A stretch of DNA of 64,000 nt from Hydrogenophaga sp. (GTDB lineage: Bacteria; Pseudomonadota; Gammaproteobacteria; Burkholderiales; Burkholderiaceae_C): assembly GCF_018780385.1 (NCBI RefSeq), contig NZ_JADMJO010000013.1, positions 1-64,000 of the forward strand, given 5' to 3'. Shown piece after piece: positions 8,664 through 17,142 of this stretch. Both the position numbers and the translations under genes were made by a program. Below the pieces are notes generated by a model. The model did no database searches. It was given only the letters and a program-made list of their open reading frames with translations, and was not told the DNA's origin. The stretch's first letter is position 1. Each line of letters starts with the position of its first letter.

Positions 8664-8681
8664 TTAGTTAACATGTTAAAT
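8662..8681. promoter_or_regulatory. putative HpaR operator palindrome
   Basis: ATTTAGTTAACATGTTAAAT contains the perfect 12-base palindrome TTAACATGTTAA (8668-8679), flanked by imperfectly symmetric AT bases. It abuts the hpaR start codon and lies in the 79-base divergent space before the nitronate monooxygenase-like gene. Its size and symmetry fit a MarR-type dimer site, so HpaR autoregulation is the natural reading. The nitronate monooxygenase-like gene could be controlled by the same site. Confidence 0.6.
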
Positions 8682-8742
8682 GAATGCGCCTGTTACACGT
8701 TTGAGGGTTTACCCGGCCGTGGGCCGCGCGGAGAATGCGCGC

Positions 8743-9792
8743 ATGAACGCACTCACCTCGCTGCTTGAAACCGACGTCCCCCTGATCCAGGCGCCCATGG
8801 CCGGCGTGCAGGGGGCTGCACTCGCCGTGGCGGTGAGCAATGCCGGCGCTCTGGGCTCGCTGCCCTGCGCCATGCTCACGCCCGAGGCGCTGGAGCGCGA
8901 GCTGACCGCGCTGGCCGCCGGCACCACGCGCCCCTACAACGTCAACTTCTTCTGCCACACCCCGCCGGTGGCCGACGAGGCGCGCGAAGCGGCTTGGCGC
9001 GCCTGGCTCGCGACCTACTACCGCGAGGCCGGGCTGGACATCGACGCCGTGCCGGCCGGCCCGGGGCGCGTGCCCTTCAACCGCGCGGCGGCCGACCTGC
9101 TGGAGCGCTTCAAACCCAAGGTGGTGAGTTTCCATTTCGGCCTGCCCGATCTGGACCTGCTGGACCGCGTGAAAAGCTGGGGCAGCGTGGTGTTGTCGTC
9201 CGCCACCACGGTGGAGGAGGCGCGCTGGCTGGAGGCCTTTGGCGCCGACGCCATCATTGCCCAGGGGGTGGAGGCCGGCGGGCACCGCGGCATGTTCCTC
9301 ACCGACGACCTCACCACGCAGGTCGGCACCTTCGCGCTGCTGCCGCAGATCGTGGCCGCGGTGAACGTGCCGGTGATTGCCGCCGGTGGCATCGCCGACG
9401 CCGCCGGCGTGGCCGCGGCCATGGCGCTGGGCGCCTCGGGCGTGCAGGTGGGCACGGCCTTCCTGTGCTGCACGGAGGCCACCACCAGTGCGCTGCACCG
9501 AGCCGCACTGCAAAGCGAAGCGGCGCATCACACGGCCTTGACCCACCTCTTCACCGGCCGCCCGGCGCGCGGCATCGTCAACCGCGTGATGCGCGAACTC
9601 GGACCGATGAACCCGGTGGCGCCGGCCTTCCCGCTGGCCGGCGCGGCCATGGCGCCGCTGCGTGCGCACTGGGAGGCCAAGGGCAGCGGTGATTTTTCAC
9701 CACTGTGGTCGGGGCAGAACGCGAGCGGCTGCCGCGAACTGCCGGCGGCCGAGATCACGCGAGCGCTGATCGAGGGCTTCAAGCGCCCTTGA
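8743..9792 (+). CDS. nitronate monooxygenase / 2-nitropropane dioxygenase family flavoprotein
   Basis: A 349-residue FMN-binding TIM-barrel protein. Typical segments are LIQAPMAGVQG near residue 15, NVNFFCHTPP near 67, GVEAGGHRG near 175, the phosphate-binding VIAAGGIADA near 208 and GTAFLCCTEA near 234. Members oxidise nitronates such as propionate-3-nitronate, though substrates vary. The track starts at 8680, but the ATG at 8743 matches the family N-terminus and has GGAGA upstream, while the earlier codons cover the operator region. Divergent from hpaR; no functional link to the hpa pathway is evident. Confidence 0.85.
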   Translation: MNALTSLLETDVPLIQAPMAGVQGAALAVAVSNAGALGSLPCAMLTPEALERELTALAAGTTRPYNVNFFCHTPPVADEAREAAWRAWLATYYREAGLDIDAVPAGPGRVPFNRAAADLLERFKPKVVSFHFGLPDLDLLDRVKSWGSVVLSSATTVEEARWLEAFGADAIIAQGVEAGGHRGMFLTDDLTTQVGTFALLPQIVAAVNVPVIAAGGIADAAGVAAAMALGASGVQVGTAFLCCTEATTSALHRAALQSEAAHHTALTHLFTGRPARGIVNRVMRELGPMNPVAPAFPLAGAAMAPLRAHWEAKGSGDFSPLWSGQNASGCRELPAAEITRALIEGFKRP

Positions 9793-9920
9793 AAGGTCTC
9801 CCGCAACGCAGCCGCAGCCTCATGCCGGGCGACTCCCTGCGAAATTGGCATCGGATCGGTCGACTAAGATCACGCTCCTGGAGAATTGCCAGGTTTGCTA
9901 GTGGAAGAACAGCGTTTGCG

Positions 9921-11747
9921 ATGAACAGCACCTACGAATCGAAAAAAATCGACAGCCTGTTGCTTCTTCTTGTCGCCATCTCCAGTGTTGCAACACTGGC
10001 ATGGATGCTGAATTACAGCCGATATGGAATAGATTTCACGGACGAAGGCCTCTATCTCATCTGGGCAGCCAACCCGCACCAGTACGACGCTTCAGTCACC
10101 CAATTCGGGTTCATCCACCATCCCCTCTACCTTTTCCTGAACGGCAACATTGCCCACATGAGGCAGTTCAATGTCGGCATCACGTTTGGACTGGCATTCC
10201 TGCTGTGCCTCGCGGTGTTCGAGGTCACCCGCAGCGGCAACATTCCGCGATTTTCAAGCGTGGTGTCATCACTCGGGCTGGCCACCGCGTCGCTGGTGGT
10301 ATTCAGCCTTTGGTTGGTGACGCCCAGCTACAACAGCCTCAATCTTCACGCCTTGCTGATTTCCGCCGTAGGTATCGTCTGGAGTTCCTCCTCCACGTCC
10401 CGCTTGCGATTCGCTGGGCTGATCGTTCTGGGCATCGGCGGATGGCTCAGCTTCATGGCGAAACCCAGCACGGCGATGGCCCTGGGCATGCTAGTTGTCA
10501 TCTACTGGGCTACGAACGGAAAGCTACGCCTCAAGGATCTGGTCCTACCCATTGCCGTGGCGGGCGCCTTGCTTCTGTTGACTGCGTGGGTCATTGATGG
10601 CTCAGTACTGAAGTTCAAGGATCGCATTTCAACAGGCCTTGAAGTCGCAAGGCTACTGGGCGGGGGCCACTCCATCGAAAAACTATTCCGCTTGGACGAG
10701 TTTTCTCTCAATGACTTTGAACATCATTTGTTCGCGGTGGCGGCGGTCATGCCGTTGACCGTTGCGCTGGCCTTGGGCTCGGCCAAAACGCCGCTCAGAC
10801 TGATGGGCATCTTCGCGTGCACATTGCCAGTTTTCTACGTTGGCGTCGTCATTTCGGAAACAGGTTCGCACGCATCGCCGCTTGGGTCGAATCCGGGGCT
10901 TCTCTTTCTTTCGCTCTCCATTGCTTCGGCGCTCTACGTGGCCTTTGCTGCACTCGCCCGACAGCACACCTTTCGGCTCTCCCCGGACCGACTGGCTCTT
11001 GCACTGCTGCTTCTCACCCTGCCCTACTGCTATGCATTCGGAACCAATGGAAACTATTGGTGGTCCGGAGCCTTCGCCGGCTTCTTCTGGCTCCTTCCGG
11101 GTCTGGTCCTGGTCAATTCTCTCGAAGTCGGACACGATCCATCCCGTTTTGTCGCCTTGCTGGCGATCACCACTACGGCACTCACGATGCTGATTCTGGA
11201 CATGGGCATGCAGACGCCCTACAGGCAACCACAGCCCCTGACGCTGAATGACCAGGTCGTCGAGGTGGGTCAACGGGGCTCCAACCTGGTGCTTTCGGAG
11301 TCATATGTGAACTACCTCCAGGCGGCCAAGGGGTCGGCCGGGACGGCGGGCCTGGCTCCCGGCACGCCCATGATCGACCTGAGCGGCCAGTCGCCGGGAA
11401 TCCTGTATGCGCTGGGCGCCGAGAGCCTGGGGCAGGCCTGGATGATCGGAGGCTATCCCGGCAGCGCAAACCTGGCCAGCTTCGTGCTGAAGGCCGTGCC
11501 ATGCGAGAAGCTCGGTGCCGCGTGGATTCTGGCTGAGCCCGACGGGCCACGCAGTTTGCCGGGTGCGGTCCTGGCCACGTTTGGCGCATCGTTGGCAACG
11601 GACTATGTGCAGGTAGGCTCCTGGGCCACCGCAGCGGGTGCCGGCGGCTACACCCAACCCAGGGAGCAGACACTGTGGAAGCCAGCGCGCGACAAAGGCC
11701 TGGCCGCCGCAGCCTGCCGCGCCGCTCGCACGGGAACGGCGCAATGA
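9921..11747 (+). CDS. multi-spanning membrane protein, probable GT-C-type glycosyltransferase
   Basis: A 608-residue protein with about ten or more hydrophobic segments (for example [35 protein letters not shown]) and a soluble C-terminal part. After the first helix comes a short acidic loop, [16 protein letters not shown], of the kind that carries the catalytic acid in GT-C enzymes using polyprenyl-phosphate sugars. I choose ATG 9921; upstream codons read through the previous intergenic space. Its stop overlaps the wbqC-like start, making it first gene of the 9.9-18.3 kb island. With GtrB-like and GtrA genes downstream it is the likely serotype-specific transferase of a three-component system. 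No named orthologue recognised. Confidence 0.6.
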   Translation: MNSTYESKKIDSLLLLLVAISSVATLAWMLNYSRYGIDFTDEGLYLIWAANPHQYDASVTQFGFIHHPLYLFLNGNIAHMRQFNVGITFGLAFLLCLAVFEVTRSGNIPRFSSVVSSLGLATASLVVFSLWLVTPSYNSLNLHALLISAVGIVWSSSSTSRLRFAGLIVLGIGGWLSFMAKPSTAMALGMLVVIYWATNGKLRLKDLVLPIAVAGALLLLTAWVIDGSVLKFKDRISTGLEVARLLGGGHSIEKLFRLDEFSLNDFEHHLFAVAAVMPLTVALALGSAKTPLRLMGIFACTLPVFYVGVVISETGSHASPLGSNPGLLFLSLSIASALYVAFAALARQHTFRLSPDRLALALLLLTLPYCYAFGTNGNYWWSGAFAGFFWLLPGLVLVNSLEVGHDPSRFVALLAITTTALTMLILDMGMQTPYRQPQPLTLNDQVVEVGQRGSNLVLSESYVNYLQAAKGSAGTAGLAPGTPMIDLSGQSPGILYALGAESLGQAWMIGGYPGSANLASFVLKAVPCEKLGAAWILAEPDGPRSLPGAVLATFGASLATDYVQVGSWATAAGAGGYTQPREQTLWKPARDKGLAAAACRAARTGTAQ

Positions 11748-12436
11748 AGAAGGTCGCCATTCTCCAGTCCAACTACATCCCTTGGAAAGGCTACTTCGAT
11801 CTGATCGCGTCGGTAGATGAGTTCATCCTGTACGACGATATGCAGTACACGCGACGTGACTGGCGCAACCGCAACCAGATCAAGACGCCACAGGGCTTGC
11901 AATGGCTCACCGTGCCCGTCAAGGTCAAGGGCAAGTACCACCAGAAGATTCGCGAAACAGAGATCGACGGAACCGATTGGGCCCAGGAGCACTGGAAATC
12001 GCTGGCGCAGAACTACCGCCGTGCGCCCCACTTCGAGGCCATCGCCGACTGGCTGGAGCCCGTGTACCTCGACCCGGACAACCACCTTTCCCAATTGAAC
12101 AGGCGGTTGATCGAGGCCATCTGCGGCTATCTGGGCATCAGAACCACCTTGCACAATTCGTGGGACTACGAACTGGTCGAAGGGAAGACCGAGCGCCTGG
12201 CAAGCCTGTGCAAGCAGGCACAGGGACAGGAATATGTATCGGGCCCTTCGGCGAAGGACTACATTGACGAACAGGTGTTTGAGGATCTGGGCATCCGGGT
12301 GACCTGGTTCGAGTACGCCGGTTATGCCGAATACCCTCAACTCTGGGGACCTTTCTCCCACCACGTAACCATTCTCGATTTGCTCTTCAACTGCGGCAGG
12401 GACGCGCATCGCTACATGAGGTACGTCAAGGCATGA
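11744..12436 (+). CDS. WbqC family protein
   Basis: A 230-residue protein starting [19 protein letters not shown], the hallmark N-terminus of WbqC-like proteins, with further family segments [18 protein letters not shown] and [15 protein letters not shown]. These proteins recur in polysaccharide clusters beside amino-sugar genes; a role in N-acylating or aminoacylating 4-amino sugars has been suggested, but I know of no settled reaction. It has no signal peptide or membrane segment. ATGA overlaps at both ends tie it to the GT-C gene and the GtrB-like gene. The track start at 11675 is too early. Confidence 0.85.
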   Translation: MKKVAILQSNYIPWKGYFDLIASVDEFILYDDMQYTRRDWRNRNQIKTPQGLQWLTVPVKVKGKYHQKIRETEIDGTDWAQEHWKSLAQNYRRAPHFEAIADWLEPVYLDPDNHLSQLNRRLIEAICGYLGIRTTLHNSWDYELVEGKTERLASLCKQAQGQEYVSGPSAKDYIDEQVFEDLGIRVTWFEYAGYAEYPQLWGPFSHHVTILDLLFNCGRDAHRYMRYVKA

Positions 12437-13362
12437 AGCTTTCCATCGTTGCGACCCTCTACAAGTCGGCGCCGCACCTGGCGGAATTTCACGCCCGCGC
12501 CGCGGAATCGGCCATGCGCCTCGTGGGCGAGGACTACGAAATCGTGTTGGTCAACGACGGTTCGCCTGACGACAGCCTGGAGCTCGCGATCGAGCTGACA
12601 CGAACCGACGCCCGCGTCACCGTGGTGGACCTCTCGCGCAACTTCGGGCATCACAAAGCGATGATGACTGGCTTGGCGCACTCCAAGGGTGAGCGAATTT
12701 TCTTGATCGACAGTGACCTTGAAGAAGAGCCAGAGTGGCTTAACGCATTCACGCAGCAGATGGAGGAAGAGAACTGTGACGTGGTGCAAGGAATTCAGGA
12801 GCGCAGAAAAGGGAACTGGTTCGAACGTTGGAGCGGCCAGTGGTTCTATCGCCTCTTCAAGGCGCTTACTGGCCTTGCGTTGCCCGAAAATATTGTCACC
12901 GCGCGCCTGATGAGCCGACGATATGTGGATGCGTTATTGCGCCATCAAGAGCGCGAAGTGTTCATGGCGGGCTTGTGGCACATCACTGGATTTGATCAGC
13001 GGCATCACATTATTAAGAAACACTGCACCAGTGAGACCACATACACACTGCGCAGAAAAATGTCTCTGCTCGTCAACTCGGTGACTTCATTTAGCAACGC
13101 ACCATTAGTAGGCATTTTCTACATAGGCGTTTCGATCTCGTTGTTCGCTTTGGCCTATATCGCTTACCTAGTCACGCACTGGCTCTTTCTTACAAAGCCG
13201 ATGAGCGGATGGACTTCAGTCATGGCTTCTATTTGGCTGCTTGGTGGAATGGTCATCTCATTTATTGGCGTGGTGGGCATATACCTATCCAAGATATTCT
13301 CGGAAACTAAGCAGCGCCCCTATACCATCGTGAGGCAAATTTATGGACAACAGCAAGACTAA
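12433..13362 (+). CDS. GtrB-like polyprenyl-phosphate glycosyltransferase (GT2)
   Basis: A 309-residue GT2 protein. Residues 1-210 hold the GT-A domain with [23 protein letters not shown] and the metal-binding [10 protein letters not shown]. Two transmembrane helices follow near 228-250 and 264-288 ([21 protein letters not shown] and a second around [22 protein letters not shown]). This layout is that of GtrB/DpgS/ArnC proteins, which load a sugar from a nucleotide donor onto undecaprenyl phosphate at the cytoplasmic face. GtrA and a GT-C-like transferase in the same operon complete the usual trio. The 3' half is visibly AT-richer than the 5' half. Confidence 0.82.
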   Translation: MKLSIVATLYKSAPHLAEFHARAAESAMRLVGEDYEIVLVNDGSPDDSLELAIELTRTDARVTVVDLSRNFGHHKAMMTGLAHSKGERIFLIDSDLEEEPEWLNAFTQQMEEENCDVVQGIQERRKGNWFERWSGQWFYRLFKALTGLALPENIVTARLMSRRYVDALLRHQEREVFMAGLWHITGFDQRHHIIKKHCTSETTYTLRRKMSLLVNSVTSFSNAPLVGIFYIGVSISLFALAYIAYLVTHWLFLTKPMSGWTSVMASIWLLGGMVISFIGVVGIYLSKIFSETKQRPYTIVRQIYGQQQD

Positions 13363-13981
13363 GCTGCTTGATGAGGTTGCGACCTACTACGCTGAAAAAC
13401 TTGCGAAGCATGGGGATACACCGCGCGGGGTGGACTGGAATGGCGAAGAAAGCCAGATGGTCAGGTTTGAACAGTTATGCAAAATCATTGACTTGAAAAC
13501 CCCTAACTTTTCCCTGAATGACTTGGGTTGCGGCTACGGCGCGCTATTTGATTTTCTATCTGACAAGTACCCCTTATGCTCATACTTGGGGGTTGACGTG
13601 TCAGTGGAGATGACCCTGGCCGCCCAGTTACGCAACGCGACATCTCACAAGGCACGATTCATTACAGCGTCAAGACCTGACGTTATCAGTGACTATGGAG
13701 TAGCAAGCGGTATTTTCAATGTACGGCTCAAGAGAACTAACGCCGAGTGGCACGACTATCTGCAGGCCACATTGGACGAAATTGACAGAACCAGCCGTCT
13801 AGGATTTTCGTTCAACTGTCTAACGTCGTATTCTGACGCCGACAAGAAACGCGACTATCTCTACTACGCCGATCCCTGCCAGTTATTCGACCTTTGTAAG
13901 CGTCGCTATTCTCGCCAAGTAGCTTTGCTTCATGACTACGGACTATACGAATTTACTATTCTGGTTAGGAAAGCGACATGA
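13343..13981 (+). CDS. class I SAM-dependent methyltransferase
   Basis: A 212-residue protein with motif I NDLGCGYGALFDFL near residue 58 and a following acidic residue in YLGVDVSVEM near 80, the usual SAM-binding pattern. It overlaps the end of the GtrB-like gene by 20 bases and is overlapped by the acyltransferase start, so it is embedded in the operon. Methylation of a sugar or of its N-acyl substituent is the obvious guess; the acceptor is not determinable from sequence. The gene is AT-rich relative to the window, consistent with acquisition together with its neighbours. Confidence 0.75.
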   Translation: MDNSKTKLLDEVATYYAEKLAKHGDTPRGVDWNGEESQMVRFEQLCKIIDLKTPNFSLNDLGCGYGALFDFLSDKYPLCSYLGVDVSVEMTLAAQLRNATSHKARFITASRPDVISDYGVASGIFNVRLKRTNAEWHDYLQATLDEIDRTSRLGFSFNCLTSYSDADKKRDYLYYADPCQLFDLCKRRYSRQVALLHDYGLYEFTILVRKAT

Positions 13982-14643
13982 GCAAATCAGTCGTGATATT
14001 TGGTTCTGGTGATATTGCACAATTGGCGTATCATTATTTCAGTACTGACTCAGCATATGAAGTCGTAGCTTTCACTGTCGATGCAAGCTACATCAAGGAG
14101 CTCGAATTTTGTGGATTACCTGTTGTTGCCTTTGAAGATGTCCTCAATCGATATCCAGCCGAGAGCTATGATTTTTTTGTTGCACTAAGTTATACAAAGC
14201 TCAATGCCGTCCGCAAAGAGAAATTCCTTGCTGCGAAAGAAAAAGGCTATAAGCTAGTAAGCTTTATAAGCTCTCGTGCATCAGTACTCAATGACGGACA
14301 AATTGGAGAAAACTGCTTTATTTTTGAAAACAATACTATTCAGCCATTCGTCAAAATCGGAAATAACGTGACACTGTGGAGTGGAAACCACATCGGCCAC
14401 CACTCAGTGATCCACGATCATACCTTCATTGCGTCGCATGTAGTTGTCTCCGGTGGCGTTGAAATTGGAGAGCAATGTTTTATCGGGGTGAACGCTACAT
14501 TGCGCGACCACATCAAAGTCGGAGACCGGTGCGTTGTAGGTGCTGGGGCGCTATTGCTGGCAGACGCAGCGCCCGAAGGTGTTTACATCGGTGCTGCAAC
14601 CGACCGCTCAAAAGTCCCCAGCACAAGGCTACGAAGCTTATGA
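13978..14643 (+). CDS. NeuD/PglD-like sugar acyltransferase (left-handed beta-helix)
   Basis: A 221-residue protein: an N-terminal Rossmann-like part (VVIFGSGDIAQLAYHYF, residues 5-21) followed by hexapeptide repeats from about residue 95 (VSFISSRASVL, NCFIFENNTIQPFVKIG, GNHIGHHSVIHDH, VSGGVEIGEQCFIGVNA). The His in NHIGHHSVIHDH is in the place of the catalytic base of PglD, which N-acetylates UDP-4-amino sugars with acetyl-CoA. An RffA-type 4-aminotransferase in the same island makes N-acetylation of a dTDP-4-amino-6-deoxyhexose the best inference. Overlaps both neighbours by 4 bases; low GC. Confidence 0.8.
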   Translation: MSKSVVIFGSGDIAQLAYHYFSTDSAYEVVAFTVDASYIKELEFCGLPVVAFEDVLNRYPAESYDFFVALSYTKLNAVRKEKFLAAKEKGYKLVSFISSRASVLNDGQIGENCFIFENNTIQPFVKIGNNVTLWSGNHIGHHSVIHDHTFIASHVVVSGGVEIGEQCFIGVNATLRDHIKVGDRCVVGAGALLLADAAPEGVYIGAATDRSKVPSTRLRSL

Positions 14644-15563
14644 AAATGAAAACTATGAAATGGCGGAAGCTGGGTTTAATTTTTTCTGCAAACGGCCAAG
14701 AGTCATGGATGAGCAGCCATGCTGCAGTGCCATTCGCGGAGCATATTTTTGATGATTTGTATCGCATCTTTTTTACAACTCGCGACTCAAAGCAGCGATC
14801 GCATCTGGGATATATAGATATTAATCTCAGGTCTCCGCTAAATATTATTAATATTTCATCTGAACCCGTAATAAAACCAGGCTCCATGGGGGAATTTGAT
14901 GACAGCGGAGCTATGGGCTGTTGGATAACGAAGAATGGAAGAGATCGGTATCTATACTATCAAGGTTGGAATTTGGGAGTCACTATCCCTTTCCGCAACT
15001 CGATTGGACTTGCGATTAGCCATGACGGGGAAGATTTTGCTCGATATTGTCCAGGACCGATTCTCGACAGGACTATGTTCGAACCACAATTTTGTGCGAC
15101 GCCTTGCGTTCTTATTGACGAAGGAGTTTGGAAGATGTGGTACCTGTCTTGCACCAAATGGATTTTGGAGGACAACAAGCCTAAACACAAGTATCACCTA
15201 AAGTATGCCGAATCGACGGATGGGATAGTCTGGCGTCGTAATGGGCATGTTGCGATTGATTATTCGAGCCCCGAAGAGTACGCAATATCTCGCCCATCAG
15301 TCATTAAGGATATTGATTGCTGGAGAATGTGGTACTCCTATCGTGGCGACCGCTACCGGATTGGATATGCAGAATCTCAAGATGGGAAAAACTGGATTCG
15401 TATGGATAGCTTATCCGGTATCGATTTTTCAACGGAAGGTTGGGATTCAGAGATGATTGAGTATCCTTTTGTGTTTGATCACTCTGGCCACCGTTACATG
15501 CTCTACAACGGTAACGAGTACGGCAAAACGGGTTTTGGCTTGGCGGTGCTCGATGAATCTTGA
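14640..15563 (+). CDS. five-bladed beta-propeller glycosidase-like protein
   Basis: A 307-residue protein with repeated propeller-blade patterns: GYIDINLRSP, DSGAMGCWI, SIGLAISHDGEDF, KMWYLSC, KYAESTDGIVW, ISRPSVI, RMWYSYRG, GYAESQDGKNWIR and YMLYNGN. This resembles GH43/GH130-type folds in which each blade carries a [YA]xSxDGxxW motif. There is no signal peptide, so it should be cytoplasmic. The track start (14475) lies in another frame of the acyltransferase; ATG 14640 overlaps its stop by 4 bases. Related proteins occur in O-antigen clusters, where their activity is not established. A glycoside-processing or sugar-binding role is inference. Low GC. Confidence 0.65.
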   Translation: MKMKTMKWRKLGLIFSANGQESWMSSHAAVPFAEHIFDDLYRIFFTTRDSKQRSHLGYIDINLRSPLNIINISSEPVIKPGSMGEFDDSGAMGCWITKNGRDRYLYYQGWNLGVTIPFRNSIGLAISHDGEDFARYCPGPILDRTMFEPQFCATPCVLIDEGVWKMWYLSCTKWILEDNKPKHKYHLKYAESTDGIVWRRNGHVAIDYSSPEEYAISRPSVIKDIDCWRMWYSYRGDRYRIGYAESQDGKNWIRMDSLSGIDFSTEGWDSEMIEYPFVFDHSGHRYMLYNGNEYGKTGFGLAVLDES

Positions 15564-15999
15564 GTCTTTTCGTTTACCTTCCGGAAAAGCTTTAAGGCAG
15601 CTTCTCAGTTATGCATTGATTGGCATTATAATCAATTCAATTGGTTATTCAGCTTATCTTTTGCTGACCCATTTGTGGGGCGCTCCGAAGCTAACGATGA
15701 CGCTTCTTTATTTTATAGGGGCGGCAATTGGATTTCTTTCTAATCGACGATTTACCTTTAGACATGACGGTCATATCGGCGCTGCAGGCGTCCGGTACGT
15801 CGCCGTACAACTTTCAGGTTACCTGCTGAACTTGGCACTTCTACTTCTGATTGTGGACTGGTTAGGACTTGCTCACCAGATTGCTCAAGCAATAGCAATT
15901 GTTGTGGTAGCTGCCTTTTTGTTCGTAGTGTTGCGAATTTTCGTATTTGCACCGCACTTATGTCGCAATGGCGTAACAGATCCAAGAAGGCACGCCTGA
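15553..15999 (+). CDS. GtrA family membrane protein
   Basis: A 148-residue protein with four predicted helices, approximately residues 18-38 (LSYALIGIIINSIGYSAYLL), 45-65 (ending AIGFLSNRRFTF), 82-103 and 109-131. The segment FLSNRRFTFRH between helices 2 and 3 is the GtrA signature. GtrA proteins are thought to flip undecaprenyl-phosphate-linked sugars so a GT-C transferase can use them outside. The gene overlaps the propeller gene by 11 bases. The track start at 15457 is inside that gene; ATG 15553 gives the normal family length. Confidence 0.87.
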   Translation: MNLESFRLPSGKALRQLLSYALIGIIINSIGYSAYLLLTHLWGAPKLTMTLLYFIGAAIGFLSNRRFTFRHDGHIGAAGVRYVAVQLSGYLLNLALLLLIVDWLGLAHQIAQAIAIVVVAAFLFVVLRIFVFAPHLCRNGVTDPRRHA

Positions 16000-16102
16000 T
16001 GTGCGAGCACGTTTTTCTTCAATTTCGTCTCCCCAACCGGCTTTATCTGTCCTGAATCCATGATCCTAGAAACCGCAGTTGCCCGTGCTGATTTCCACTT
16101 AG

Positions 16103-16270
16103 ATGCCCATGAACATTGAACATTTTGGCCACGACGAAGCGCGCCTCATGGGCAACAGTGCTACAGACCCGATTGAGCCGCCTGGAAGCGCTCTGCCTAC
16201 GTTGCTCATCCTAGCCAACGCAGCCCGTGACAGCCCACTCGGGCCTGTCCAACTGCGGTTTCTGGGATGA
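16103..16270 (+). CDS. possible 55-residue ORF, unrecognised
   Basis: The 267 bases between gtrA and the next methyltransferase contain a short frame starting MPMNIEHFGHDEARLMG and ending in TGA that overlaps the methyltransferase ATG as ATGA, the same junction type seen throughout this operon. It is below the length cut-off of the ORF track. No domain, membrane segment or clear ribosome binding site is visible. The composition is closer to the GC-rich neighbours downstream than to gtrA. It may be a real coupled leader peptide, the remnant of a deleted gene, or chance. Confidence 0.25.
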   Translation: MPMNIEHFGHDEARLMGNSATDPIEPPGSALPTLLILANAARDSPLGPVQLRFLG

Positions 16271-17142
16271 TCGTTTGCCCCTCTTGCGGTGCCGAGAGCA
16301 TCCATGCCGAAAAGGGCTGCGCCCAATGCGGCTTCGTGCCGACGCGGGTCGACGGCTTCCTGGCCTGGGCACCCGACCTGGCCAAACACAACGACGGGTT
16401 CCACACGGAAAGCTTTGAAGGCCTGGCGCGGGTAGAGGCAGGCAACTTCTGGTTCAGAGCCAGAAACGCCATCATCATCTGGGCGCTTCGCAAGTACTTC
16501 CCGGCGTTTCGTTCGCTGCTAGAAGTGGGTTGTGGCACGGGCTTTGTGTTGTCGGGCATTGCACAGGCGTTTCCTGGAAAAAGGATCGCTGGCAGCGAGA
16601 TATACACGGCGGGGCTGGCCTTTGCCACACAGCGACTACCCACCGTTGAACTGGTCCAGATGGATGCCCGCAAGCTCCCTTATGTGACAGAGTTCGATGT
16701 GGTTGCCGCCTTCGACGTGATCGAGCACATCCTCGAAGACGAACTCGTGCTGCAGAACTTCCACCGCGCCATCAAGCCCGGTGGAGGCTGCCTGATCACG
16801 GTGCCGCAACATCAATGGCTGTGGAGCCCTGTCGACGAGGAGGCTTGCCACCGGCGCCGGTATTCGGCCAGGGAGTTGCATGCGAAGGTGCAGGCAGCGG
16901 GCTTCCGGATCGTCCGAAGCACGTCGTTTGTCACCCTGCTTCTGCCTCTGATGCTGGCTTCCAGGCTCGCGGCTCGCCGCTCGGGCACGTCCGGCGGCAG
17001 CGAAGCACTGCAACTCAACCCCGTCGTCGATCGCGTGCTGGACGCCATCATGCGCATGGAACACCTGGTCATCAAGACAGGTGTTTCTCTGCCGGTTGGC
17101 GGCTCTCGGCTCGTGGTGCTGCAAAAAATCCCAGCCGCATGA
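16267..17142 (+). CDS. class I SAM-dependent methyltransferase with N-terminal zinc ribbon
   Basis: A 291-residue protein. Residues 1-22 carry CPSCGAESIHAEKGCAQCG, two CxxC pairs suggestive of zinc binding. The methyltransferase core starts near residue 84 with motif I LEVGCGTGFVLSG, and AAFDVIEHILED near 156 is a typical post-motif II region. The C-terminal part is rich in hydrophobic and basic residues (FVTLLLPLMLASRLAARR) and may contact the membrane. Such proteins are frequent in polysaccharide clusters, where they methylate lipid-linked or nucleotide sugars. Its stop overlaps the aminotransferase start. Confidence 0.78.
   Translation: MIVCPSCGAESIHAEKGCAQCGFVPTRVDGFLAWAPDLAKHNDGFHTESFEGLARVEAGNFWFRARNAIIIWALRKYFPAFRSLLEVGCGTGFVLSGIAQAFPGKRIAGSEIYTAGLAFATQRLPTVELVQMDARKLPYVTEFDVVAAFDVIEHILEDELVLQNFHRAIKPGGGCLITVPQHQWLWSPVDEEACHRRRYSARELHAKVQAAGFRIVRSTSFVTLLLPLMLASRLAARRSGTSGGSEALQLNPVVDRVLDAIMRMEHLVIKTGVSLPVGGSRLVVLQKIPAA

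Noticed and set aside
8680-8742. Earlier start for the nitronate monooxygenase-like gene
   Set aside because: The 21 extra residues cross the operator region and do not resemble the family N-terminus.
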